Source: Bacillota bacterium
GTDB lineage: Bacteria; Bacillota_I; Bacilli_A; Acholeplasmatales; Acholeplasmataceae
NCBI GenBank assembly: GCA_030830185.1
Contig: JAURNN010000063.1
Span: forward strand, 1-28,111
Direction of reading: 5' to 3'
DNA length: 28,111 nt
Shown here: in pieces, positions 22,181 through 28,111 of the stretch
Position numbering within the stretch: position 1 is the stretch's first letter
Layout: every line of letters begins with the position of its first letter
Made by a program: the position numbers and the translations under genes
Notes under the pieces: generated by a model
Told to the model about the DNA's origin: nothing
The model's input: the letters and a program-made list of their open reading frames with translations, nothing else
The model's database searches: none

Positions 22181-23767
22181 TTACTCGTAAGCAATCATTC
22201 CGTCACACCTTGTTTCAGTGCCACATTCATAATGATTACCCTTTTTTAAGATGATCTGCCCTCGTCCAAAAGATGACCCTCTAGGCTCAATCACAATATC
22301 ATGACCTTTTTCTTTTAAGGCATCTATTAAAGATTTATCGATACTATCTTCAACAGCGACCTTCAACCCTTCATCCCACCTAAAACGAGGGGCATCTAAT
22401 GCTGCTTGAGGGTTCATGTGAAAATCAATAAGATTCATGAGTACTTGAACATGGGCTTGAGGTTGCATGAACCCGCCCATAATCCCAAATGGTCCAATAG
22501 GTTTTTCTCCTTGCATGAGAAATCCAGGAATAATCGTATGATAGGTTTTCTTTCTAGGTTCTAATTTGTTATGATGAGTCTCATCTAACTTAAAGGTATG
22601 GCCTCTATTTTGCATGGAAATTCCAGTGCCATCAACAACAATACCACTTCCAAAACCCATATAATTGCTTTGAATGAGTGAGACCATGTTCCCTTCTTTA
22701 TCTGCAGTTGCTAAATACACAGTACCTGCCTTTTGATAATCAAGTGGTTCAAATAACGAGGCTTTTTCTTTGATCTCTTTTCTTCTTAAATTAACATAAT
22801 TTTCACTTAATAAAAAAGAGGGATTCACTTTCATAAAGTTTGGATCGGTGACATATGTTAACGTATCAGAAAAAGCAATTTTAAGTGCTTCTATTTGTTT
22901 GTGAGTGGTATGTGGATGGTAAAGGTTATAAGATTCATCTTTTAATAAATTCAGTGCCATAAGTGCCGTAATCCCCTGACCGTTGGGAGGTATTTCATAT
23001 ACATCATAGCCTTTATAATGTGTAGAGATGGGATCAACAAAGGTAGAAGAAAAAGATTTTAAATCATCGTGATCAATATAGCCGTCATGTTTTTCCATAA
23101 AAGAAACAATTTTATCAGCAAGATCACCTTCGTAAAAACTCTTAGCGTTTGTTTTTCCTATTTCTTCAAGGGTATCTGCTATTAAATCAGACTTGAATAA
23201 ATCTCCTGCATGATACCGTTTGCCTTCTTTTGTAAAGACATCAAAAAAAGTTTGAAACATCGCACCTTGATTGGTCTCTTGATATTTTTTGATGGAATTC
23301 TCAAAATAATACCCTACTGATTCAGAAATGATAAACCCTTCTCTTGACAGTTTAATGGCAGGTTCTAATACTTCAAGTAACGTTAAATTACCAAAACGTT
23401 CAATGAGGGTTGCCCATCCTTTGGGGGTCCCTGGAATGGTAATTGGAATCACACCAAAAGGAGGCATGGTGTCATGGCCTTTTGATTTGACTTTTTCAAT
23501 AGAGATGTTTCTAGAACTATAGCCACTACTATTTAGTCCATATAATTGATCTTTAAAATAAACGAGAGCAAAATTATCACTACCAATCCCGTTACTACAA
23601 GGTTCAACAACGGTTAAGGCTGCAGCAGTTGCTACTGCTGCATCAATGGCGTTACCTCCTTTTTTAAGAATTTCAAGTCCTGCAAGTGAAGCAAGACCTT
23701 CTGAAGAGGCGACGACACCTTTATTAGTATAGATAGGGTTTTTAAAAGAAGCATAAGTGTTTGACAT
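22181..23767 (-). CDS. Gamma-glutamyltransferase family hydrolase (YwrD-like)
   Basis: This 528-residue N-terminal-nucleophile enzyme is made as one chain that should cut itself before T349 in YQKAGTVYLATADKEGNMVS, giving large and small subunits. Other family blocks are GGNAIDAAVATAAALTVVEP, NGIGSDNFALVYF, SNYMGFGSGIVVDGTGI (oxyanion/active-site loop) and FGIMGGFMQPQAHVQ. There is no signal peptide, so unlike classical periplasmic or secreted GGT it is cytoplasmic, as in the YwrD group. It would hydrolyse or transfer gamma-glutamyl groups or act on a related amide; the substrate is uncertain. AAAGGA precedes the ATG, and it has its own promoter. Confidence 0.93.
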   Translation of the reverse strand: MSNTYASFKNPIYTNKGVVASSEGLASLAGLEILKKGGNAIDAAVATAAALTVVEPCSNGIGSDNFALVYFKDQLYGLNSSGYSSRNISIEKVKSKGHDTMPPFGVIPITIPGTPKGWATLIERFGNLTLLEVLEPAIKLSREGFIISESVGYYFENSIKKYQETNQGAMFQTFFDVFTKEGKRYHAGDLFKSDLIADTLEEIGKTNAKSFYEGDLADKIVSFMEKHDGYIDHDDLKSFSSTFVDPISTHYKGYDVYEIPPNGQGITALMALNLLKDESYNLYHPHTTHKQIEALKIAFSDTLTYVTDPNFMKVNPSFLLSENYVNLRRKEIKEKASLFEPLDYQKAGTVYLATADKEGNMVSLIQSNYMGFGSGIVVDGTGISMQNRGHTFKLDETHHNKLEPRKKTYHTIIPGFLMQGEKPIGPFGIMGGFMQPQAHVQVLMNLIDFHMNPQAALDAPRFRWDEGLKVAVEDSIDKSLIDALKEKGHDIVIEPRGSSFGRGQIILKKGNHYECGTETRCDGMIAYE

Positions 23768-23792
23768 AGATTGTCCTTTAAAAGTTTTAATT

Positions 23793-23801
23793 ATTATAGC
23801 A
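23793..23801 (-). promoter_or_regulatory. Extended -10 promoter for the GGT-like gene
   Basis: TGCTATAAT on the minus strand, about 25 bases before the start codon; the -35 region holds only a weak TCTTTA. It begins soon after the terminator at 23819-23849. Confidence 0.6.
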
Positions 23802-23818
23802 TAGGGAGTAGAGTATAA

Positions 23819-23849
23819 AGAAAAAGACCTAAAAATAGGGTCTTTTTCT
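23819..23849 (-). terminator. Terminator after the small transcription unit
   Basis: AGAAAAAGACCTA and TAGGGTCTTTTTCT form a 13-bp stem with one bulged base. The minus strand continues TTTATAC. It closes the short transcription unit that begins near 23967. Confidence 0.75.
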
Positions 23850-23874
23850 ATTTTTTATTTCCATTCATTGTTTA

Positions 23875-23949
23875 CTAAATCCGTTTTTTCACTTCTCCCT
23901 GTGTCATAAAAATAATAAGTAAAAAGATAGGTACTTGTTTTAATCTCAT
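23875..23949 (-). CDS. Possible 24-residue hydrophobic peptide
   Basis: ATG at 23949 with GAAGG five bases upstream opens a frame reading MRLKQVPIFLLIIFMTQGEV then KKRI and TAG. It has a short hydrophobic core flanked by basic residues. The predicted transcript start near 23967 allows its translation. However, the overlapping frame (23855-23974) looks more like ordinary protein (IKTSTYLFTYYFYDTG, TDLVNNEWK) though it has no start codon, so this unit may be the eroded tail of a lost gene. Which reading is right cannot be settled by eye. Confidence 0.3.
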   Translation of the reverse strand: MRLKQVPIFLLIIFMTQGEVKKRI

Positions 23950-23973
23950 CGCTACCTTCTCTGGTTTTTTTTG

Positions 23974-23982
23974 ATTATAACA
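23974..23982 (-). promoter_or_regulatory. Extended -10 promoter of the small transcription unit
   Basis: TGTTATAAT on the minus strand. No gene of normal size follows before the terminator at 23819-23849, so the predicted RNA is about 140 bases. Confidence 0.5.
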
Positions 23983-24026
23983 TGCTGGATAAATGCAATG
24001 TTTTTATGGGATTCTATGGATATAAT

Positions 24027-24052
24027 AAAAAAAGCTCAAGAGAGCTTTTTTT
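24027..24052 (-). terminator. Terminator of the YwaF-like / aldo-keto reductase operon
   Basis: GCTC and GAGC around AAGA, extended by seven A-T pairs on each side, giving a symmetric hairpin with a T-run on both strands. It lies directly after the aldo/keto reductase stop codon. Confidence 0.88.
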
Positions 24053-24054
24053 AT

Positions 24055-24864
24055 TCATAGATGCTTAATAATGTGTTGATCTTCTTCATTGAGTTTAAAA
24101 TCAAAAATATCGATGTTTTCTTGTTGATGTTTTGGGTTATGTGACTTGGGAATCACAACCATGCCTTGATGCACTTGATAGTTTAAAACAACTTGACTCC
24201 ATGTTTTATTGTATTTTTTTCCTATTTCAGTAAGAATATTTTTATGTTCTTCTGATAACTTAGCAATCGAGTGATACGCTTCAGGAATGATGTCATTGGA
24301 ATTGCAAAAGTCAATGAGATGTTGTTGGTGTTTTCCTGGATACGATTGAAATTGATTGAGTACGGGTTTGATTCTCACGTGATCAATGAGATATTGCAGT
24401 TGCTCAATATTAAAATTAGAAACACCAATCGATTTAATGAGGCCTTGATCAACAATCGATTCTAATATACGATACACTCTTATGTTTTCTTCATTGGTTT
24501 CTAATGGAAAATGCATTAAATATAAATCGATGTACTCTAAGTCGATATTCTGAAGTGATTGCTCAATATATTGAGAAACAAGTGTATCTGTACTACTAAA
24601 TTCCTCTTTTTCAGGAATTTTTGTTGTTATAAAAAATTCTTTTCGATTGATCTTTGATTCTTTAACCGCTTTTCCTATTACTGCTTCATTTCTATAATAA
24701 ATCGCCGTATCAATTAAACGGTATCCTAAGTCGATGGCTGAAAGCAATTCTTTAGTATCATAATTAATTTCACCAAAAAAGTCTTTGTTTGCTTTTCCAA
24801 ACGTGTTTGTACCTGTTCCTAAAGAAGGTATTTCAAATCCGTTGTTCATTTTTAAATATTTCAT
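24055..24864 (-). CDS. Aldo/keto reductase
   Basis: This 269-residue (beta-alpha)8 NADPH-dependent oxidoreductase reduces aldehydes or ketones. The catalytic tetrad is complete: D52 (LIDTAIYY), Y57, K82 (TTKIP) and H118 (LMHFP). The cofactor-binding end has VVIPKSHNPKHQQENIDIFDF. The subgroup resembles the small prokaryotic AKR5-type enzymes (2,5-diketo-gluconate reductase or glyoxal/methylglyoxal reductase), but the natural substrate cannot be told. The sequence GGTAGGAC precedes the ATG. It is 18 bases downstream of the YwaF-like membrane protein and shares its transcript. Confidence 0.94.
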   Translation of the reverse strand: MKYLKMNNGFEIPSLGTGTNTFGKANKDFFGEINYDTKELLSAIDLGYRLIDTAIYYRNEAVIGKAVKESKINRKEFFITTKIPEKEEFSSTDTLVSQYIEQSLQNIDLEYIDLYLMHFPLETNEENIRVYRILESIVDQGLIKSIGVSNFNIEQLQYLIDHVRIKPVLNQFQSYPGKHQQHLIDFCNSNDIIPEAYHSIAKLSEEHKNILTEIGKKYNKTWSQVVLNYQVHQGMVVIPKSHNPKHQQENIDIFDFKLNEEDQHIIKHL

Positions 24865-24882
24865 GTCCTACCAGCCTTTTAA

Positions 24883-25596
24883 TTAGTCTTTCATCGTTTT
24901 ATCTTTTTTATTAAGTTGAATAAGTGGTAAATATATAAGTATCATGATGATCGCTGCGATGAGTGCAAATACCATGGTGTATAGACCTTGATGAATATTA
25001 ACAAGTCCATTTAAAAAGTCGACGGGTGGGTTTTTTAGAAAGAGTTCGTCGCTACCCCCATAAACAAATGTAGCATAACCTGAGATAATTCCATAAATAG
25101 CTAATAAACCCATTGAAATAAATAGGTCCATTTTAGATGGTATCCATTTAAATACACTTAATCCATACATCGCAAGCACTCCGATCATCAAATGAGCACC
25201 GAAATAGGTCCACCCACTCCAACGATCAAGACCAAAGGGGGTATCAAAAAATAGAAATGTTAAGATGGTCCCAAACCAATAAAAATACGTGATTTTAAAT
25301 ACTTTTTCTTTTTTAAATGTAATTGAATATGTTAATCCATATAAGGCGATAGCACATAAAGGCAATCTAAATAGAGATCCGTTTAGTACCCTGTTTTCAA
25401 AGACTTGCCATTCAAAAAGAACAACAAGTGTTATAAAAAAGTATCTGAACAGAACTTCATACTTCGACTGTTGAATTTTTTTCCCAAATATTACAACTAA
25501 AGAAAGTGTGAGTATGAAACTCATGATTATGGAAGTATGTATCCATCCGAACCATTCAATTGTTTGGCCGGGTTCTTGGTTAAAAAAAGTATTCAT
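24883..25596 (-). CDS. YwaF/TIGR02206-like seven-helix membrane protein
   Basis: This 237-residue membrane protein has about seven hydrophobic segments. Landmarks typical of the YwaF family are LFRLPLCAIALYGL, FFDTPFGLDRWSGWTYFGAH and a late loop with a PP pair (FLKNPPVDFLNGL). The family is uncharacterised and related to TMEM164. There is no ribosome-binding site before the ATG, and the promoter is so close that the mRNA may be nearly leaderless. It is the first gene of an operon with the aldo/keto reductase. Confidence 0.75.
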   Translation of the reverse strand: MNTFFNQEPGQTIEWFGWIHTSIIMSFILTLSLVVIFGKKIQQSKYEVLFRYFFITLVVLFEWQVFENRVLNGSLFRLPLCAIALYGLTYSITFKKEKVFKITYFYWFGTILTFLFFDTPFGLDRWSGWTYFGAHLMIGVLAMYGLSVFKWIPSKMDLFISMGLLAIYGIISGYATFVYGGSDELFLKNPPVDFLNGLVNIHQGLYTMVFALIAAIIMILIYLPLIQLNKKDKTMKD

Positions 25597-25607
25597 ATAT
25601 TTATTTT

Positions 25608-25636
25608 ACTATATAACAATCAATTTGTTTTTTAAA
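25608..25636 (-). promoter_or_regulatory. Promoter for the YwaF-like gene
   Basis: TTTAAA (25631-25636), a 17-base spacer and TATAGT (25608-25613). The start codon ends at 25596, so the expected leader is only about 4-5 bases. Confidence 0.55.
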
Positions 25637-25717
25637 TGACCACTCATTTTTCGTTTTAGCATATAGAGACATACATAAAAAGAGTCCTGTTCATGAGTCT
25701 TTACCTATGGTTAATTT

Positions 25718-25750
25718 AAAAAACACCTCATAATAAATGACGCGTTTTTT
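25718..25750 (-). terminator. Terminator of the XRE-regulator operon
   Basis: AAAAAAC (25718-25724) and GTTTTTT (25744-25750) continue inward with C-G, A-T and two G-T pairs, leaving one mismatch in 13. It stands 15 bases after the small membrane-protein stop codon. The rest of 25637-25717 shows nothing I can name. Confidence 0.65.
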
Positions 25751-25765
25751 AATATCATTGTATTT

Positions 25766-25972
25766 TTATCCCCATATACCAAAAAAGAATAGTGCACTTA
25801 ATCCCGTAATAATTAGACCGCTTATCGCTAAAAAAGTATGTGCATAATCTCCCCAAAGTAGTTTAACTCTAGAATACATCAATCGATATAAAACAAAATT
25901 ACTCTTTCTCATCGCTGAGACAAACATAAATAAACCCATAAAAGCCATTAAGCTTCCCCATAAAAAATTCAT
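25766..25972 (-). CDS. Small two-helix membrane protein
   Basis: This 68-residue protein starts at ATG 25972, seven bases after GGGAG; the in-frame GTG at 25978 is too close to that site. Two hydrophobic helices (about 3-20 and 46-66) flank a basic loop containing RKSNFVLYRLMYSRVKLLWG. It lies just downstream of the XRE regulator and is surely co-transcribed. Small membrane proteins with a regulator may be its target or partner, but the function is unknown. Confidence 0.7.
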   Translation of the reverse strand: MNFLWGSLMAFMGLFMFVSAMRKSNFVLYRLMYSRVKLLWGDYAHTFLAISGLIITGLSALFFFGIWG

Positions 25973-25983
25973 AAACACTCTCC

Positions 25984-26661
25984 CTACATTTTTTTTATTT
26001 TGTCAAAAATCACTTGAACATCCTTTATATCTAAAACATCTCTTACTAGAATTTTTTTACCAGTTATTAGTTTAATAGAAACTATCCCAGTATTCTCAAA
26101 AATTCTGATTCCATTTTTAATCGTGTATCTTTCAACTTTTAGTGTCTTGACATAAGACATTTCAATTTCTTTTTGATCTTTATGAAAAATGATTTTATGA
26201 TTGTAAATATCAAATAAAGCTTCTGGATTTTGATCAATTGTTAATTTCCATTTAAATAATATGATTAGATAAATAGTAAGTAAAATATTTACACCTAAGA
26301 AACTACTAAAATATACAAAGGGTAACTCTGTTGTGTATAAATACACTGACGTAAACATGAGTGCAACAGATAAAAATGAGATAAAGTATATAATAACGTT
26401 ATAATTAATTTTCATTCTAGAATCTTTTATTGCTGTGTATAAAACACCGTCATACGAGATATCACTATGTCCTTTAAATAACGCATCATAAGATACTTTA
26501 AATACTTTTGTGAGCGCATTGATAATTTCAAAATCAGGCTCAGATAAATCATTTTCCCATTTAGAAATACTTTGAGGTGTCACAAATAAAACATCTGCTA
26601 ATGCTTTTTGACTCATGTTGTTTTTTAATCTTTGAAAACGAATACTTTCTCCAAATGTCAT
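25984..26661 (-). CDS. Membrane-anchored XRE-family regulator
   Basis: This 225-residue protein has an N-terminal HTH of Cro/C1 type (residues about 5-60: SQKALADVLFVTPQSISKWE, then LSEPDFEIINALTKVF). Two membrane helices follow (about 87-107 and 113-134), then a cytoplasmic C-terminal region of mostly beta-strand (IDQNPEALFDIYNHKI, IFENTGIVSIKLITG) that resembles a small PH-like domain. So the DNA-binding domain is tethered to the membrane. AAAGGAG precedes the ATG. An inverted repeat overlaps its promoter region, which suggests autoregulation. The signal it senses is unknown; envelope or lipid state is a reasonable guess. Confidence 0.85.
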   Translation of the reverse strand: MTFGESIRFQRLKNNMSQKALADVLFVTPQSISKWENDLSEPDFEIINALTKVFKVSYDALFKGHSDISYDGVLYTAIKDSRMKINYNVIIYFISFLSVALMFTSVYLYTTELPFVYFSSFLGVNILLTIYLIILFKWKLTIDQNPEALFDIYNHKIIFHKDQKEIEMSYVKTLKVERYTIKNGIRIFENTGIVSIKLITGKKILVRDVLDIKDVQVIFDKIKKM

Positions 26662-26674
26662 AATTGACTCCTTT

Positions 26675-26693
26675 GATATGTATATTCTACATC
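26675..26693. promoter_or_regulatory. Inverted repeat before the XRE regulator
   Basis: ATGTA (26678-26682) and TACAT (26688-26692) are perfect arms with a five-base centre, flanked by GAT and ATC. It lies where the -10 of the regulator gene is expected (TAGAAT/TATACA on the minus strand) and is a candidate self-operator. Confidence 0.45.
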
Positions 26694-26696
26694 ATT

Positions 26697-26741
26697 AATC
26701 AATAAAACAACTCAACACTTCGTTGAGTTGTTTTATTGATT
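26697..26741. terminator. 20-bp perfect bidirectional hairpin
   Basis: Positions 26697-26716 pair without a mismatch with 26722-26741 around ACTTC. The outer part is A/T-rich, so each strand has TTTTATTGATT after the G/C core. The stop codon of the unknown membrane protein lies in the stem. Confidence 0.9.
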
Positions 26742-27326
26742 AAATGTTTGGCGATGTGTAACAGGTGCTTCTCCATCATAATTTGTATGGATGACAATAA
26801 AATAGTCTTCATAAAATTCAATAGAAAACCAATCAGATTCATCAATGGTTGTTTCTTGTAGCCATGTGGTAAAGGAATCAATCTTTCCAAGTGATTCATA
26901 GGCCATGGGTCCAACTTTTTGATAGATCGTTGTGGTATATTCGGGGTGATGAAGTCCGCCACCCCTGTACTCTGCAACAAAAAACAATGTATCGTGTTGA
27001 GGTGTCTCATAAAAGATTACTCTGTTGGCTGCAAAAAAGTGTGTAAGACCATACACAATGAATGCTGAAAATATCAATAAACTTGAGATAATGATTCTCA
27101 AAATCATCCACTCAAATCGATATCTTAAAAAATCAATGATAAATACAATACTGACACTCACGAGAACTGTTACAACAATGAGTAAATCAAGTTCTCCTTT
27201 GAATCCAAAAAATTGTATCCCTATTTTTAATTGTGTGGCCTCAATCGTAATCATTGTGGCAAGAAAAATCACAGTGAAAATGATGATGGAACGACCCAAT
27301 AATTGAAGTTTTCTCTCTAGTAACAT
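26733..27326 (-). CDS. Membrane protein of unknown function
   Basis: This 197-residue protein has three membrane helices (about 11-30, 47-66 and 74-94) and a 100-residue C-terminal domain, probably outside the membrane, of beta-strand character (DTLFFVAEYRGGGLHHPEY, FYEDYFIVIHTNYDG). I do not recognise the family. The start codon lacks a good ribosome site. The gene follows the GNAT acetyltransferase stop by 21 bases, so it is probably translated from the same mRNA. It ends in the 20-bp hairpin. Confidence 0.75.
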   Translation of the reverse strand: MLLERKLQLLGRSIIIFTVIFLATMITIEATQLKIGIQFFGFKGELDLLIVVTVLVSVSIVFIIDFLRYRFEWMILRIIISSLLIFSAFIVYGLTHFFAANRVIFYETPQHDTLFFVAEYRGGGLHHPEYTTTIYQKVGPMAYESLGKIDSFTTWLQETTIDESDWFSIEFYEDYFIVIHTNYDGEAPVTHRQTFNQ

Positions 27327-27347
27327 AAGATTTCATTCTAAAGTGTT

Positions 27348-27812
27348 TTATTGATCAAAAAGTAATTTTAAGTATCTTTCACCATGTTCTTCATAACCAG
27401 TATCCTTGAATCCGTTGTTGATATAAAACTGATATGGCATCTTATGATCCATCGTGCAAGAGACATACAGTGATTTTAAACCTTCTTCTTGACATTTATT
27501 TTTAATTAAATCTAACGTTTTTTTTCCGTATCCCTTATTTTGATACGGTTTACCAATCATCATACGCCATATATAATGTCCTGGTTGGTTATATTCAGGA
27601 ATTTCGTCAGCATGTAATTCTAACATGATAAATCCTACAACAAGATCATCATCAACAATCACTCTTGGCCATGCAATATTAGGGTGTACATAGGCTTGTG
27701 CAAGACTTACTGCATTTGGTGCTACTTGTTTCTTTTGATTTTCATCTAATGTGTCATATAACTCTAAACATGATTTTAAATTTTTTGGCGTTACTTCTTT
27801 GAGTTGTATCAT
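27348..27812 (-). CDS. GNAT acetyltransferase (spermine/spermidine type)
   Basis: This 154-residue Gcn5-related N-acetyltransferase carries the acetyl-CoA pyrophosphate-binding turn Q91-N-K-G-Y-G96 in YQNKGYGKKTLDL, preceded by the strand YIWRMMIG. The C-terminal SLYVSCTMDHKMPYQFYINN and GFKDTG form the usual last strands. The tryptophan/arginine pattern before the motif resembles BltD/PaiA-like polyamine acetyltransferases, but the acceptor amine is not proven. AAAGGAT lies before the ATG. Confidence 0.88.
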   Translation of the reverse strand: MIQLKEVTPKNLKSCLELYDTLDENQKKQVAPNAVSLAQAYVHPNIAWPRVIVDDDLVVGFIMLELHADEIPEYNQPGHYIWRMMIGKPYQNKGYGKKTLDLIKNKCQEEGLKSLYVSCTMDHKMPYQFYINNGFKDTGYEEHGERYLKLLFDQ

Positions 27813-27839
27813 GAATTATCCTTTATTTGTTTATAGATT

Positions 27840-27845
27840 ATTATA
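27840..27845 (-). promoter_or_regulatory. -10 box for the acetyltransferase gene
   Basis: TATAAT on the minus strand about 28 bases before the ATG. A TTTTTA at the -35 position belongs to the preceding terminator. Confidence 0.5.
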
Positions 27846-27863
27846 TCATCGACTTTAAAAAAT

Positions 27864-27886
27864 AAAAAAGCCAAAATGGCTTTTTT
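27864..27886 (-). terminator. Terminator after the tRNA-like unit
   Basis: AAAAAAGCCA and TGGCTTTTTT around AAA, a 10-bp symmetric stem ending in Ts on both strands, placed 13 bases after the tRNA-like 3' end. Confidence 0.85.
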
Positions 27887-27898
27887 ATAGGTAACGAA

Positions 27899-27974
27899 CA
27901 GTAGCTCTGGCAGAATCGAACTGCCGACACAAGGATTTTCAGTCCTTTGCTGCACCTTTTTGCAGTCCTTTACT
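27899..27974 (-). pseudogene. Degenerate tRNA-Phe (anticodon GAA)
   Basis: The minus strand carries a near-perfect 3' two-thirds of a tRNA: anticodon arm AAGGA-CTGAAAA-TCCTT (anticodon GAA at 27938-27940), variable loop GTGTC, and T arm GGCAG-TTCGATT-CTGCC. The 3' end AGAGCTACTG looks like a mutated AGAGCCACCA. A short D-like arm CTGC/GCAG precedes it. The seven bases where the 5' acceptor strand should be (AGTAAAG) do not pair with AGAGCTA, and the encoded CCA is lost, so it is not a working tRNA. TATACT at 27987-27992 and the terminator at 27864-27886 still frame it as a transcription unit. It may be an attachment-site remnant, an old duplicate or a tRNA-derived RNA. Confidence 0.65.
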
Positions 27975-28051
27975 CTTTATTGGTCTAGTATAAATTAATA
28001 AACTTTTAAATTTATCATAATAACAAAAATCTAACACATTAAGAAATTATG

Positions 28052-28111
28052 TTATGGTTGTCCACTAATGATAGCCACGATGAAACTAAGCAAAACACCT
28101 CCAACCAGACC
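28052..28111 (-). CDS. C-terminal tail of a membrane protein (runs off the window)
   Basis: The last 60 bases, read on the minus strand, end an open frame: GLVGGVLLSFIVAIISGQP then TAA at 28052-28054. It is a glycine-rich hydrophobic helix typical of the last membrane segment of a transporter or similar protein. Nothing more can be said from 19 residues. Between it and the tRNA-like unit (27993-28051) I see only AT-rich sequence. Confidence 0.5.
   Translation of the reverse strand, partial: GLVGGVLLSFIVAIISGQP

Noticed and set aside
26699..27010. Open frame of 103 codons overlapping the unknown membrane protein on the same strand
   Set aside because: It lacks a ribosome site and runs through the terminator hairpin; the longer frame has sensible membrane helices.

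Overview
The window is AT-rich DNA from a low-GC, monoderm bacterium. TGA is a real stop codon: the ppiB/ndk, hisK and several his-gene junctions use TGA or ATGA overlaps, and tryptophan is TGG. This argues against Mycoplasma code 4 and fits an Acholeplasmatales/Izemoplasmatales-like member of Mycoplasmatota or a close Bacillota relative. The taxonomic assignment is inference from gene style (AAAGGAG ribosome sites, LxxC lipoproteins, a heliorhodopsin, HisZ-type histidine synthesis), not from a marker gene.

Layout. 1-431 (minus): the start of a DUF2200-like gene preceded by a zinc-ribbon/TM2 membrane protein. 577-4422 (plus): a 1281-residue surface protein made of collagen-like Gly-X-Y blocks joined to a 30-residue repeat, followed by GLUG-like repeats. 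4450-6005 (minus): a CDP-alcohol phosphatidyltransferase, then the ppiB-ndk operon. 6119-8924 (plus): a heliorhodopsin, two overlapping paralogous HTH regulators, and a 24-residue Ala/Lys/Pro peptide gene. 8979-16625 (minus): a complete histidine operon read hisZ-G-D-C-B-H-A-F-IE-K, every junction overlapping. 16772-19084 (minus): a 770-residue lipoprotein of unknown role. 19184-20497 (minus): an esterase followed by a membrane-protein pseudogene. 20566-21180 (plus): a DUF998-like membrane protein. 21234-23767 (minus): a GH16 beta-glucanase lipoprotein and a gamma-glutamyltransferase-family enzyme, each with its own promoter. 24055-25596 (minus): a YwaF-like membrane protein and an aldo/keto reductase. 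25766-26661 (minus): a membrane-anchored XRE regulator with a small membrane protein. 26733-27812 (minus): a GNAT acetyltransferase and an unknown membrane protein. 27864-27992: a short transcription unit holding a degenerate tRNA-Phe. 28052-28111 (minus): the tail of a membrane protein.

How the parts work together. The his cluster encodes every step from PRPP+ATP to histidine, with the regulatory subunit HisZ pairing with the short HisG. The secreted glucanase and the cytoplasmic esterase, GGT-like enzyme and aldo/keto reductase suggest a heterotroph using polysaccharides and peptides. The heliorhodopsin has the retinal lysine and counterion and shares a divergent intergenic region with ppiB that contains an 8-bp inverted repeat.

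Most transcription units end in strong intrinsic terminators, and many promoters carry an extended -10 (TGnTATAAT) with a poor -35. No CRISPR array, insertion sequence or integrase was seen. The least explained parts are the heliorhodopsin/tandem-regulator/micropeptide block, the tRNA-like unit near 27.9 kb, the small transcription unit near 23.9 kb, and the giant repeat protein.
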